Below, in pieces: positions 1 to 9,401 of a stretch of DNA of 64,000 bases. The DNA comes from Aliarcobacter sp. (lineage in GTDB: Bacteria > Campylobacterota > Campylobacteria > Campylobacterales > Arcobacteraceae). A program made the position numbers and the translations under genes. The DNA lies in contig JAQTXA010000008.1 in the NCBI GenBank assembly GCA_028689025.1, forward strand, positions 1 to 64,000, read 5' to 3'. Under the pieces are notes generated by a model that saw nothing but the letters and a program-made list of their open reading frames with translations, had not been told where the DNA came from and made no database searches. Position 1 is the first letter of the stretch, and the number at the start of each line of letters is the position of its first letter.

Positions 1-47
1 TGAGTTCTTTTTCTTGGAGTATTGTGCGGTTGATACGTTCTTTTCAT
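1..47 (-). CDS. rpmH: 50S ribosomal protein L34, 5' part only (cut by window edge)
   Basis: On the minus strand an ATG at 47 is preceded by AGAGGAAA and opens MKRTYQPHNTPRKRT before the window ends. This is the highly conserved N-terminus of L34, a small basic protein of the large ribosomal subunit. Only 15 codons plus two bases are visible. In bacteria rpmH is usually followed by rnpA and yidC, which would lie outside the window. The identification rests on the exact family start and the strong ribosome binding site. Confidence 0.9.
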   Translation of the reverse strand, partial: MKRTYQPHNTPRKRT

Positions 48-83
48 CTTAGATTTCCTCTATATTCACTAAATAAGTTGGGG

Positions 84-89
84 ATTATA
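84..89 (-). promoter_or_regulatory. putative -10 element of rpmH promoter
   Basis: On the minus strand TATAAT lies about 37 bases upstream of the rpmH ATG, in the gap between the clpB stop and rpmH. No good -35 is seen, which is common for sigma-70 promoters in Campylobacterota. Inferred from position and consensus only. Confidence 0.4.
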
Positions 90-112
90 GTTAAATTTTG
101 CTTAAATATTCT

Positions 113-2689
113 TTAGTTAATCTTTACAATTACTTCATTATCTTGAACATCAAACTCAATAATACTTCCCTCACCTATTTTATCTTCTAAAATTAAATCG
201 GCTAATTTATCCTCAACTATCTCATAAATCGCCCTTTTTAGAGGTCTAGCACCATAAACTGGATCAAAACCAATTTTTGCAATATACTCTTTTGCATTTA
301 GAGTTAAAGAAATTTGTATATCTTTTTCTTCAACTTTTTTCTTAATATTATTAAATAAAATATCTACAATATTTGTAATTGCTTCTAAATTTAATTGTTC
401 AAAAATAACAATGTCATCTAATCTATTTAAAAATTCTGGTCTAAAATGATTTTTTAATTCATTTAAAACAGCTTTTCTTCTTTCATCTTTATCATTTATT
501 TCAATTATTCTTGCGCTTCCAATATTTGAAGTTAAAATTATAATTGTATTTTTAAAATCAACTGTAACACCTTTGTTATCAGTTAATCTTCCATCATCTA
601 AAACTTGCAATAAAATATTAAATACATCAGGATGAGCTTTTTCAACCTCATCAAATAAAATTACACTATATGGTTTTCTTCTAACAGCTTCTGTTAATTG
701 TCCACCCTCTTCGTATCCCACATAACCAGGAGCAGCTCCAACTAATCTTGAAACTGCATGTTTTTCCATATATTCACTCATATCAAATCTGATAAGTGAT
801 TTTGGATCATCAAATAAGAATTTCGCTAAAGTTTTTGCACTTTCAGTTTTTCCAACACCGGTTGGTCCTAAAAATAAGAAAGATCCAATAGGTCTATTAG
901 CTTCACTTAATCCTGCTTTATTTCTTTTTATAGCTCTACTAATTGCTTTTAGTGCTTCATCTTGACCAATAACATCTTTTTTTAGAACTTCTTCTACCAT
1001 TAAGATTTTTTGTTTTTCGCTATCCATCATTTTATTAACTGGAATTCCAGTCCATCTTGAAACTATACTTGCTATTGCTTCTTCATCAACTGAGTTTCTT
1101 AAAAGAGTTCCCTCTTTTTGCATTCTTTTCCATTTTTCTTCATTCTCTTTTATTTTTGCTTCTAAACTTGGAATTTCACCGTATTCTATTTGAGCTGCTT
1201 TTTCGAAATTTGATTCTCGTTTTGCAATATTTGCTCTATTTTTTAGCTCATCAATTTTTATTTTTAACTCGCTTGTAATATTAAAAGTCTCTTTTTCATT
1301 TGCAAATCTAGCTTCTAAATTTTGTTTTTCTTCATTTTTATCTGCTAGTTCTTTTTCTATTTGAACAATTCTTTCATCATTTTTTTTACCCTCTTCCATT
1401 TTAAGAGCTTCTTTTTCTACATTTAAAGTTTGAATCTCTCTTTTAATTGATGAAAGTGCATTTGGTTCTGATTCGATTTGCATTTTAAGTTCAGCTGCTG
1501 CTTCATCTATTAAGTCAATCGCTTTATCTGGTAAGAATCTATCTGTTATATATCTATTTGATAATTTTGCAGCTGCAACTAATGCACTATCATTTATAGT
1601 TACATTATGGTGAGTTTCAAGTTTCTCTTTTATACCTCTTAAAATTTGTAAAGCTTCATTTACTGTTGGCTCATCAACTTTTACAGGTTGAAATCTTCTT
1701 TGCATTGCTGCATCTTTTTCAAAATATTTTCTATACTCTTTAAGTGTTGTTGCACCAATTGTATGTAATTCACCTCTAGCAAGAGATGGTTTTAAGATAT
1801 TTGCGGCATCCATAGAACCTTCACTTGCACCTGCACCTATGATTGTATGAATTTCATCAATAAATAAGATGATATTTCCAGCTTTTTTAACTTCATCTAT
1901 AACTGATTTTAATCTATCTTCAAACTCACCTCTATATTTAGCACCTGCAATCATGGCACTCATATCTAACGTTACAACTCTTTTATTAAGTAGTGAAGTT
2001 GGTACTTCTTTATTTACTATTCTTTGAGCAAGACCTTCAGCAATTGCTGTTTTTCCAGTTCCTGGCTCTCCCAATAATATTGGATTATTTTTTGTTTTTC
2101 TAATTAAAATTTGCATCATTCTATTGATTTGTTCATCTCTTCCAATAACGGGATCAAGTTCACCATCAATAGCTTTTTTATTTAAATCTATTCCATATTT
2201 ATTTAAAGCTTCTAAATTCTCATCGCTACTTGAGCTATCAATAGTTTTACCAGCACGCATTGCTTCAAGTTCTTTTTTTGCTTCTCTTAAATCTAAATAT
2301 TTACCTAATACATCTTTCATTATTTGAGAATCAAAATTTGAAATTAGCCATGTATCAACAGCTATAAATTTATCCCCAAAACTAGTCATTAAACCTTCAG
2401 CATTTTGTAAAGATGAGTGAAGATTTCTTGATAGTTTTATACTCTCTTTAGTTACACTTGAAACACTTGGAAGTTTTTGTGCATATGATTTTGCTTCAAG
2501 CTCAAGGGCAGCTTTATTCACATTCATTTTATTTAATAGTTGATTTAAAACAGAATTTGTATTTGTTAATAATGCCCAAATTAAATGTATTACTTCAACC
2601 TCTTGGTTTTTGTTGTGTAAAGCTAAAGCTACACCTGAGTCAATTGTTTCTGTTAGTTGATTTGTTAGTTTTTCAAAAATTTTATTCAT
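113..2689 (-). CDS. clpB: ATP-dependent disaggregase ClpB (Hsp100)
   Basis: Cytoplasmic AAA+ unfoldase that, with DnaK/DnaJ/GrpE, pulls polypeptides out of aggregates through a hexameric pore. The 858-residue product has the family's normal length: N-terminal Clp repeat domain (about 1-145), first AAA+ module with Walker A GEPGTGKT near residue 205, a long coiled-coil middle domain (about 400-520), and a second AAA+ module with GPTGVGKT and the [13 protein letters not shown] region. A longer reading from a GTG at 2698 is possible, but that codon overlaps the AAGGAG ribosome binding site, so the ATG at 2689, eight bases downstream of it, is chosen. Monocistronic, with its own promoter and a HAIR-like operator just upstream. 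Confidence 0.97.
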   Translation of the reverse strand: MNKIFEKLTNQLTETIDSGVALALHNKNQEVEVIHLIWALLTNTNSVLNQLLNKMNVNKAALELEAKSYAQKLPSVSSVTKESIKLSRNLHSSLQNAEGLMTSFGDKFIAVDTWLISNFDSQIMKDVLGKYLDLREAKKELEAMRAGKTIDSSSSDENLEALNKYGIDLNKKAIDGELDPVIGRDEQINRMMQILIRKTKNNPILLGEPGTGKTAIAEGLAQRIVNKEVPTSLLNKRVVTLDMSAMIAGAKYRGEFEDRLKSVIDEVKKAGNIILFIDEIHTIIGAGASEGSMDAANILKPSLARGELHTIGATTLKEYRKYFEKDAAMQRRFQPVKVDEPTVNEALQILRGIKEKLETHHNVTINDSALVAAAKLSNRYITDRFLPDKAIDLIDEAAAELKMQIESEPNALSSIKREIQTLNVEKEALKMEEGKKNDERIVQIEKELADKNEEKQNLEARFANEKETFNITSELKIKIDELKNRANIAKRESNFEKAAQIEYGEIPSLEAKIKENEEKWKRMQKEGTLLRNSVDEEAIASIVSRWTGIPVNKMMDSEKQKILMVEEVLKKDVIGQDEALKAISRAIKRNKAGLSEANRPIGSFLFLGPTGVGKTESAKTLAKFLFDDPKSLIRFDMSEYMEKHAVSRLVGAAPGYVGYEEGGQLTEAVRRKPYSVILFDEVEKAHPDVFNILLQVLDDGRLTDNKGVTVDFKNTIIILTSNIGSARIIEINDKDERRKAVLNELKNHFRPEFLNRLDDIVIFEQLNLEAITNIVDILFNNIKKKVEEKDIQISLTLNAKEYIAKIGFDPVYGARPLKRAIYEIVEDKLADLILEDKIGEGSIIEFDVQDNEVIVKIN

Positions 2690-2722
2690 AATTGGCACTC
2701 CTTTATTTTAACTGCTAATAAA

Positions 2723-2752
2723 ATTATAGCACTTGAGTCATTTGTTGTCAAG
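2723..2752 (-). promoter_or_regulatory. clpB promoter overlapping a HAIR-like (HspR) operator
   Basis: Read on the minus strand, TTGACA (2746-2751) and TATAAT (2723-2728) are separated by exactly 17 bases, an ideal sigma-70 promoter. Overlaid on it is CTTGACA-N7-ACTCAAG (2732-2752). The HspR operator HAIR consensus is CTTGAGT-N7-ACTCAAG, so one half-site is perfect and the other matches 5 of 7. HspR represses chaperone genes in Helicobacter and Campylobacter. Binding here is inferred from the site and the target gene. It starts directly after the stop of the neighbouring kinase gene. Confidence 0.65.
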
Positions 2753-4900
2753 TTATATAATATAATCTTCTAAATTCTTTATCTCATTTATTGGTAAAAT
2801 GATAATCAAAGAACAACCTTTATAAACTTCTTTATTCTTTTTAAATTCAATATTTCTAACATTAATACTTCCTTTCATGTGTTCAACAATGATTTGATGG
2901 GACATGTATAATCCAATTCCAGTTCCTTGAGATTTATGTTTTGTTGTAAAATATGGATCAAATATTTTTGTAATTATATTTTCATCAACTCCACCTCCAT
3001 TATCATTTATCTCGATAACATACTCTTTATTTTTAGCATAAGTTTTAATATTTATAAATCTTGAATTTACAGGTTGTGTCAATAGTGCATCTTTAGCATT
3101 ATTTATTAAATTTATTAAAACTTGTAAGAATTCATTTGGATAACCATTTATAATTAATTCTCCATCTAAATGGGTTTCAACTTGAATACTATGATTTTGT
3201 ATACTAGCTTTTAATAGCTTTAATACATGAATAATACTTTCATTTATACAAAAATCTTCTACAACTTTATCAACTTTGAAAAAATTTCTAAAATCATCAA
3301 TTGTTTTTGATAAATATTGAGTATTTTCAACAATTAAATCTAATGCATCAAATAATCTATCATCTTTTTCTTCATTGAACTCTTTTTCAAATTTCACACC
3401 ACTTGCGCAAGTACTAATTACGCTTAATGGTTGTCTCCATTGATGGGCAATATTTCCAATCATTTCGCCCATTGAAGCCATTTTTGATTGTTGAAAAAGT
3501 AGTCTATCTTTAGCTTTTAATTCTGTTATATCAATTAATGCAGAAAGTTTTACTTTTTTTCCATTTAATTTAATAAATTTTCCTTGTCCTAAACAAGTGT
3601 GTTTTACACCGTTTTCAATTATGTCAAATTCATAAGGTAGAGTATTTTTTTTGTAGTTTCTTACCAATAATTCTTTGTATTTATCATCAACAAACTCTAA
3701 TAAGTTTTTACCTATTAACTCTTTTTTGTCATTTAGTTTTAAAAATTTTATAGCAACATTATTTGCATCTATACAAATTCCTTTATCATGTATTACGATA
3801 ACTTCCATTGTTGAATTAAATAAAGATTTAAAACTATTTAAAGAAGCTCCTAAAGAGTCTTCCCTTTTATCTATCTCTATTCTCATTTTATTAAAACTAT
3901 TTAAAAGTAAATTAAATTCATTGTAGTAGGATTTTCTAATATCAATATTATAATTTCCATCAGCAATATTTGTTGTTGTTTGTTGCAAATCATCTAAAGA
4001 TCTAAATACTCTTTTTGAAATTTTTAATGATAAAACTACCGCTACTATAATAAAAATTAAAATACTAAAAATCATTCCGAAAACGATACTATTTAAAGAT
4101 TTTAAAATTATTTCATAACTCTCCCTAACAACAATTTTCCAACCAGTTCTTTCTATTGATGTATAAGTTCCATACTGTTGTTGTTCGAAAATTTTTGAAT
4201 AAAATACTGCAAATTGATAAGGTTCAAGAACCTTGATTAATTTTGTAAATACTTCATGTGTTTTTTCATTAAATCTTTGTAACACTAAATCTGGATTATT
4301 GGGATTTAAAATCATCGTTCCACTATTATCAAAAATTTTTATCATGTTACTTGAATCTTGATTTTTAAACCTTGATATAAATTCTGAAACTTCTTTTAAC
4401 TGAACCATCAATACAACAACTTTATCCTGTAATCTAAAACTGTAAGAAATTGAGACTTCCTCATCAACTGTTGATAAGAATACATTTGACCAATAATCAT
4501 CATTTTCTTTAATCTCTTTAAAATATTCTTGATTGGAATAATCAAAACCTTTATATATATTAAGGTTTGTAGTTGCATAAAAGTCTTCAATAATTCCATT
4601 TTTATTCAAAACTAAAATACTAGATATATTTGTATTTGTATCTACAATATTTTTCAATAAATCACTATTTTCGCCATAATTATTTTTGATATATAAAGAA
4701 ATTTTGTCAATTTTTAATAAAAATTTATCAATTTCAGATTCAATTTGAAATAAAATCTGTTTTTGATTATGTTCAATAATATTTAATTTAGAGTAATAAA
4801 AATTTACCATAGCAATTAAACCTACCGAAATTGCTACAAAAATTGAAAAAGAAATTAAGATTAGTAAAATCTCTTTTTTTAGGCTTTTTTCTCTTTTCAT
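2753..4900 (-). CDS. membrane sensor histidine kinase (dCache-HAMP-PAS-HisKA-HATPase)
   Basis: A 715-residue inner-membrane kinase. TM1 is at about 10-34, a periplasmic dCache-like sensor at 40-270 (with the YSNQEYF motif typical of such domains), and TM2 at 271-293. HAMP follows at about 295-345, a PAS domain at about 352-462, then an H-box with His486 in IAHQWRQPL. The C-terminal ATPase carries DNGGG and GTGIGLYMS. It starts within the stop of the upstream binding-protein gene (ATGA overlap), so the two are translationally coupled and probably sense together. No response regulator is encoded next to it. The ligand is unknown; a LivK-like partner suggests an amino-acid or amide-like compound. 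Confidence 0.9.
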   Translation of the reverse strand: MKREKSLKKEILLILISFSIFVAISVGLIAMVNFYYSKLNIIEHNQKQILFQIESEIDKFLLKIDKISLYIKNNYGENSDLLKNIVDTNTNISSILVLNKNGIIEDFYATTNLNIYKGFDYSNQEYFKEIKENDDYWSNVFLSTVDEEVSISYSFRLQDKVVVLMVQLKEVSEFISRFKNQDSSNMIKIFDNSGTMILNPNNPDLVLQRFNEKTHEVFTKLIKVLEPYQFAVFYSKIFEQQQYGTYTSIERTGWKIVVRESYEIILKSLNSIVFGMIFSILIFIIVAVVLSLKISKRVFRSLDDLQQTTTNIADGNYNIDIRKSYYNEFNLLLNSFNKMRIEIDKREDSLGASLNSFKSLFNSTMEVIVIHDKGICIDANNVAIKFLKLNDKKELIGKNLLEFVDDKYKELLVRNYKKNTLPYEFDIIENGVKHTCLGQGKFIKLNGKKVKLSALIDITELKAKDRLLFQQSKMASMGEMIGNIAHQWRQPLSVISTCASGVKFEKEFNEEKDDRLFDALDLIVENTQYLSKTIDDFRNFFKVDKVVEDFCINESIIHVLKLLKASIQNHSIQVETHLDGELIINGYPNEFLQVLINLINNAKDALLTQPVNSRFINIKTYAKNKEYVIEINDNGGGVDENIITKIFDPYFTTKHKSQGTGIGLYMSHQIIVEHMKGSINVRNIEFKKNKEVYKGCSLIIILPINEIKNLEDYII

Positions 4901-6000
4901 TCTGCTTTTTCAAACTTTCCATTTATTACTTTAAATGTATTGAATTTTCTGATAACATCACCATATTGGTCAAAAATGATAATATCTTGTAATCCTTGAA
5001 ACTCTTTTTTAATCAAAAGATTTTTCTTAAGCTCTGTTTGATCTCCTATTTTAAGAAGTTCAATTATAACCCTAGCTAATTCATAACCTTTTGAAGCATA
5101 TAAAGAAGGTTCAATATTGTACTTTTCTTTAAATTTTTTTGAGAAATTTATAAAATCTCTACTTTTTGAATTTTCATCATAATCAATATTAAAAATAATA
5201 CCTTCACTATATTTTCCACTATTTTCAATAAAAGCAGGAGTCATTGCCCATTCAGATGAAGCAATCTGAGTTTGTACACCCTTCATTTTTAGATATTGAA
5301 CAACTCTTGCAGCATCTACAGAATTTGCACAAATTAAAATTAAATCAGGATTTGAACTATTTATATCTTGAACTAAATCATCTAAATTTTCATTTGTTTT
5401 TGCATACTTTATAAATTTCTCACCACCAGTTAATAGAAAACTTTTTTCAAAATTTTCTAAATAATCTTTTGTATATGTTATATTATCAGGGTCATAAATC
5501 CCATAAATTTTTTTATAACCATTATCTTTTATATATTTTGTGAAGGTTGAAAATCTTTGTTCATTATTTGCAACATGAACTCTAAAAAATTGATCATCAA
5601 TTCCAGAAAATTCATTACTTGCAGATGCAGCTGAAATCATAAACATATCTTTATGTTGGTTTATAATAGACATAGAAATTTTTGACATACTACTTGTCAC
5701 ATTTCCTATAACTATTTTTATTCCTTGACTTATAAAATCATTTACAATTTGTCTGTTTACTTGTTCATCTTTTTTATCATCTTTAAATATTAGCTCTATT
5801 TTTTTGCCATTAATTTCATATTTTTCTTCTTCAAAAGCTAGAATTATTCCGTTCATCATAGGATTACCTAAATCAGAATATTTTGCAGTTAATGCCCCTA
5901 CAAAACCTATTTTAATAAGTTCCTTAGAACTTTTAAAAAAGAATAAAAAATAAATAACTAGTATTGAAATAATTGCAAGGAGTAGATAAAGCTTTTTCAT
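4897..6000 (-). CDS. LivK-like periplasmic binding protein (Peripla_BP_6), kinase-associated
   Basis: A 367-residue type I periplasmic-binding-fold protein of the branched-chain amino acid/amide family: IKIGFVGALTAKYSDLG at the N-terminus and NGIILAFEEE and IGNVTSSMS further in are characteristic. Residues 1-22 form a hydrophobic signal or anchor. There is no lipobox cysteine, so it may stay attached by an uncleaved segment. It is first in a two-gene operon with a sensor kinase (4-base overlap), and no permease or ATPase genes are nearby, so a sensory role is more likely than transport. Its ligand cannot be read from the sequence. Confidence 0.85.
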   Translation of the reverse strand: MKKLYLLLAIISILVIYFLFFFKSSKELIKIGFVGALTAKYSDLGNPMMNGIILAFEEEKYEINGKKIELIFKDDKKDEQVNRQIVNDFISQGIKIVIGNVTSSMSKISMSIINQHKDMFMISAASASNEFSGIDDQFFRVHVANNEQRFSTFTKYIKDNGYKKIYGIYDPDNITYTKDYLENFEKSFLLTGGEKFIKYAKTNENLDDLVQDINSSNPDLILICANSVDAARVVQYLKMKGVQTQIASSEWAMTPAFIENSGKYSEGIIFNIDYDENSKSRDFINFSKKFKEKYNIEPSLYASKGYELARVIIELLKIGDQTELKKNLLIKKEFQGLQDIIIFDQYGDVIRKFNTFKVINGKFEKAE

Positions 6001-6087
6001 TATAATCCCACTTATTAACTTTTATCTATGATTATATAATTTTTTTCTATAAATGTTATAATAAATTATATTTTAAAAGGAAGTTTA

Positions 6088-6660
6088 ATGTTATGTGGTA
6101 TTGATGAAGCTGGGAGAGGTCCAATTGCAGGTCCTTTAGTTGTTGCTGGTGTTGTTTTAATTGAAGAGATAAATGGATTAAATGATTCAAAAGTTTTAAG
6201 TGAAAAAAAAAGAGAAAAACTTTTTGAAGAAATAACTAAAAAATCAAAATATCACATAGTTTTTACAGATGCAAAAACAATTGATGAAAAAGGATTAAGT
6301 TTTTGTCTTAAAAATTCAATCACAGAAATTATGGAAACTCTAAAAAATGATTGTAAAGAGTTTTTAATGGATGGGAATACAACTTTTGGAATACAAACTC
6401 TAAATTGTAAAATTAAAGCTGATGCAACCGTACCACAAGTAAGTGCTGCCTCAATTTTAGCAAAAGTTAGTCGAGATAGATATATGTGTGATATTAGTGT
6501 TAGATATTCTGAATATAATTTTGCTAAACATAAGGGATATGGTACAAAAGCACATGTGGAGGCTATCAAAAAATTTGGTAGAAGTGACGAACATAGAGTG
6601 AGTTTTAAATTAAAAGCATTAAATGAACAAATTGATTCACAAATGATAATTGATTATTAA
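6088..6660 (+). CDS. rnhB: ribonuclease HII
   Basis: Endonuclease that cleaves the RNA strand of RNA-DNA hybrids and starts removal of single ribonucleotides from DNA. The 190-residue protein shows the type 2 RNase H signature: GIDEAGRGPIAGP at residues 4-16 (catalytic Asp and Glu), the FLMDGN aspartate, and AASILAKVSRD with the last acidic ligand. The ATG at 6088 follows AAAGGAAG. Divergent from the binding-protein/kinase operon and followed after 58 bases by a diguanylate cyclase gene on the same strand. Confidence 0.96.
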   Translation: MLCGIDEAGRGPIAGPLVVAGVVLIEEINGLNDSKVLSEKKREKLFEEITKKSKYHIVFTDAKTIDEKGLSFCLKNSITEIMETLKNDCKEFLMDGNTTFGIQTLNCKIKADATVPQVSAASILAKVSRDRYMCDISVRYSEYNFAKHKGYGTKAHVEAIKKFGRSDEHRVSFKLKALNEQIDSQMIIDY

Positions 6661-6718
6661 CTATAAAGAAAGCTTGTTTAAAGTAAAATAATTGATTATT
6701 TAATTAGGGAACTATTTA

Positions 6719-8560
6719 ATGGAAAAAAAAACCATCTATCAATTTACAGCTGTTACATTATTAACAACCTTAATTGTTACTGTAATTGCTACGTATAACT
6801 CAAAAAACAATTCAATTAAAGATTCAATTCATGATGCAGAAATCATTTCTGAAATAGTAAAAAATAATTTAACCACTCACATGGTAAATAAAAATATGCA
6901 CCAAATGGAAACATATTTATACTCTATGTCAAATGTTAAAAATATCATGAGTTTATGGACAGTAAGAGATGAATCAATAAACAAACAGTATGGCATTAAT
7001 GAGAATAAAAAAGCCAAAGATGATATCGATAAAGAAGTTTTAAAAACTGGTAAAACTATTTATAAATTAAATAAAAATTCCAACTATTCTGTCATGCGTA
7101 TAACTGTTCCCTATAAAGTAGTATTTGAAAATGGTATTGACTGTCTTAGTTGTCATAATGCTTCTCAAGGTGATACATTGGGTGCAATATCAATGGAATT
7201 AAATATAAATGAATTAGGGGATCCTGAATTAGAAAATATCTATATAATTCCTATTATTGTAATTATTGGTATGTTATTAATTTTATTTATATTTAAAAAA
7301 ACATTTAACCAATACTCATTAATTTTTAATAATTTATCTAAAAGCTTGGATTCTGCAATTAATGGTAAATTTAGGATAATATCTTATCCTGAAAATTTAT
7401 CTAGTGACATGATAATTTTAATGGATAAATTTAATAATTTAATGACAACTTTCAAAGATACAACAACAGACATAGATAAAAAATTAAAAGGTTTTATTGG
7501 AAGTAAAATAAGTAATCAAACTAATCCTTTACAAGATTCAAAAGATATAGTTTTAAATCTATCAAATTTATATCAATTTAAAAAAGAGATTGAGCTTGAT
7601 AATACTAAAGAAGAAATTTATAATAGATTATCAGAAATTTTTATTAATCAATTTAAAATCACAAACTTTACTTTTATTGAAGTAGATGTAGCTAAACATA
7701 AAATGAACACAACAAAAGAGGTTGGAAATACATTTTATTGTAAAGAAAATATTGAAAATGAACCTCAATTATGTCGTGCAGCAAGAACTAAAAATGACGT
7801 AATTACAACTGCATACCATAATACTTGTCCATATTTTGAAAAAGAGAATAAATTTCATTACTGTATTAGCACAGATATTAGTAAAGATATTTATTTGATA
7901 ATAAACTTTGTATTTGATACAAATGAAGAGTTAGATTATCTAAAAGAAAAAATTTCATACATTAAAAGTTATATTAATGAAGCAGCGCCTTCAATTGAAG
8001 TTAAACTTCTAATGGAAGCACTACAACAATCAGCATTTAGAGATGGATTAACAGGGTTATACAATAGAAAATTCCTAGAGGAACATACAAAAAAACTTAT
8101 TCCTCAAGCAACTAGAGATAAATTTAATATTGGTGTATTATTATTAGATATGGATCATTTTAAAGCTGTAAATGATGAGTATGGACATGATATTGGTGAT
8201 AAAGTATTAAAAGAGTTAGCAAGAATTTTAAATGAAACGGTAAGAGAATCAGACCTTATTATTAGATATGGTGGTGAAGAGTTTATAGTTTTATTAGTTA
8301 ATATCAAATCGGAAGAAGATGCCTTAGCAGTTGCTAATAAAATTAGAACAAAAGTTAGTGAAAATGAAATTGATGTTTATGCTGGAAGCAAATTAAGAAA
8401 AACTGTTAGTATTGGACTATCAATGTTTCCAGAAGATTCATCTTCTTTAGAATCAGTAATAAAACAAGCAGATATTGCCCTTTATGAAGCGAAAAGTAAA
8501 GGAAGAAATAAAGTAATTAGATTCCAATCAGAACAAGTTTCAAGTATTGATTTATTCTAA
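6719..8560 (+). CDS. diguanylate cyclase with periplasmic heme-c site and cysteine-rich cytoplasmic domain
   Basis: A 613-residue membrane protein. TM1 at about 8-25 and TM2 at about 174-193 enclose a periplasmic sensor domain with a heme-c attachment motif CLSCH (142-146), as in Tll0287/DUF3365-like sensors. A cytoplasmic region (about 290-430) resembles GAF and carries spaced cysteines in FYC, QLCRAARTK, NTCPYF and HYC, which could bind a metal. The C-terminal GGDEF domain has DMDHFKAVND and RYGGEEF, so it should make c-di-GMP. An inhibitory I-site RESD sits five residues before GGEEF. Redox or gas sensing is inferred. The start is ATG after AGGGA. Confidence 0.9.
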   Translation: MEKKTIYQFTAVTLLTTLIVTVIATYNSKNNSIKDSIHDAEIISEIVKNNLTTHMVNKNMHQMETYLYSMSNVKNIMSLWTVRDESINKQYGINENKKAKDDIDKEVLKTGKTIYKLNKNSNYSVMRITVPYKVVFENGIDCLSCHNASQGDTLGAISMELNINELGDPELENIYIIPIIVIIGMLLILFIFKKTFNQYSLIFNNLSKSLDSAINGKFRIISYPENLSSDMIILMDKFNNLMTTFKDTTTDIDKKLKGFIGSKISNQTNPLQDSKDIVLNLSNLYQFKKEIELDNTKEEIYNRLSEIFINQFKITNFTFIEVDVAKHKMNTTKEVGNTFYCKENIENEPQLCRAARTKNDVITTAYHNTCPYFEKENKFHYCISTDISKDIYLIINFVFDTNEELDYLKEKISYIKSYINEAAPSIEVKLLMEALQQSAFRDGLTGLYNRKFLEEHTKKLIPQATRDKFNIGVLLLDMDHFKAVNDEYGHDIGDKVLKELARILNETVRESDLIIRYGGEEFIVLLVNIKSEEDALAVANKIRTKVSENEIDVYAGSKLRKTVSIGLSMFPEDSSSLESVIKQADIALYEAKSKGRNKVIRFQSEQVSSIDLF

Positions 8561-8570
8561 AAAAGATAAA

Positions 8571-8603
8571 AAGCTTGTAAAATAAAAATAATTTTACAAG
8601 CTT
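8571..8603. terminator. bidirectional hairpin between convergent genes
   Basis: AAGCTTGTAAAAT (8571-8583) and its exact complement ATTTTACAAGCTT (8591-8603) form a 13-bp stem with a 7-base loop. On the minus strand it is followed by TTTTATCTTTTTT, a good U-tract that lies upstream of the cyclase end, so it best terminates the thiamine-binding gene. It probably serves both convergent units. Confidence 0.7.
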
Positions 8604-8629
8604 AAAATAAATTTTCTAAACTCACAAAA

Positions 8630-8944
8630 CTATTTTGAAACTTCCCCAATATGTCTCTCAATAGACTCTATTTTTGTTTTTAATCTATTATCATGACCTT
8701 TTCTAATATCAAATTTCAAAGTTGAAAAAACTCTATTACATCCTAACTCTTCCAATTTTGAATAACATTTTTCAACTAAGGATAAAGCTTCTGAAATTGT
8801 TTCTGTTTCAATTATTGTGGCCATTGCTGTTAATTGATAATTTATTCCACTCTCTCTTATTATTTTTATTACTTCTGAAACTTCTTTACTTTTACTCTCA
8901 CTTTTATCTGTGGGAAACATAGACATTTCCATTAAAATTGACAC
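8630..8944 (-). CDS. MTH1187/YkoF-family thiamine-binding protein
   Basis: A 104-residue protein of the small ferredoxin-like MTH1187 (DUF77) family, whose members bind thiamine or related pyrimidines. The LMEMSMFPTDK start, the YQLTAMATIIETET middle and the late KFDIRKGHD segment are family features. The start is GTG at 8944, five bases after AGGAG. No thiamine genes are adjacent and no TPP riboswitch is seen upstream, so the cellular role is open. It forms a single-gene unit. Confidence 0.85.
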   Translation of the reverse strand: MSILMEMSMFPTDKSESKSKEVSEVIKIIRESGINYQLTAMATIIETETISEALSLVEKCYSKLEELGCNRVFSTLKFDIRKGHDNRLKTKIESIERHIGEVSK

Positions 8945-9062
8945 ATTAACTCCTTGATTATAATTTATACATATAGCTTTGAATAATATATATATTTTTT
9001 AGTAATTATTTAAAATAATTTTGATAGTATATATTATAACTAAAAAAACAAGAAGGATTAAA

Positions 9063-9401
9063 ATGCAATTAGAAGTATCTGCTGAAGTTATATTATCGCA
9101 ATTAGGATATTCAAAAGGTGAAGCTTCACTAAAACAAGCTGAAAAAATGATGGAATCTACAATAAATTTTGATAAATTTGCAAAACATATTTTTACACTA
9201 AATGATCACCTAAAAAAAATGAATGCTTATGTAGGTCTATCTAACAAATCAAATCATTTAAAAATTAAATGTGATGAAAATGACTCTGAAGAGATTTTAC
9301 AAGAATTTCATGAAGAAGTTTCACATTGGGCTGATAAACACAATGTGAACCTTGAGAAAACAGATAATAAACATCTTTACTATATATTAGGAAGTAATTA
9401 A
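9063..9401 (+). CDS. conserved hypothetical protein, 112 residues
   Basis: Not recognised. A small, soluble, mildly acidic protein with helical N-terminal half (SAEVILSQLGYSKGEASLKQAEKMM) and no signal peptide or cysteine pair. An in-frame ATG at 9021 exists, but the ATG at 9063 directly follows AAGAAGGATTAAA, so the shorter start is preferred. Its TAA overlaps the stop of msrA on the other strand by three bases. Confidence 0.7.
   Translation: MQLEVSAEVILSQLGYSKGEASLKQAEKMMESTINFDKFAKHIFTLNDHLKKMNAYVGLSNKSNHLKIKCDENDSEEILQEFHEEVSHWADKHNVNLEKTDNKHLYYILGSN

Noticed and set aside
1-112. Chromosomal origin near rpmH
   Set aside because: rpmH can lie near oriC in some bacteria, but no DnaA-box cluster or dnaA gene is visible in the window.
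1057-1278. Plus-strand leucine/phenylalanine-rich frame inside clpB
   Set aside because: Antisense to the coiled-coil middle domain of ClpB; the composition is that expected from reversed Lys/Glu codons.
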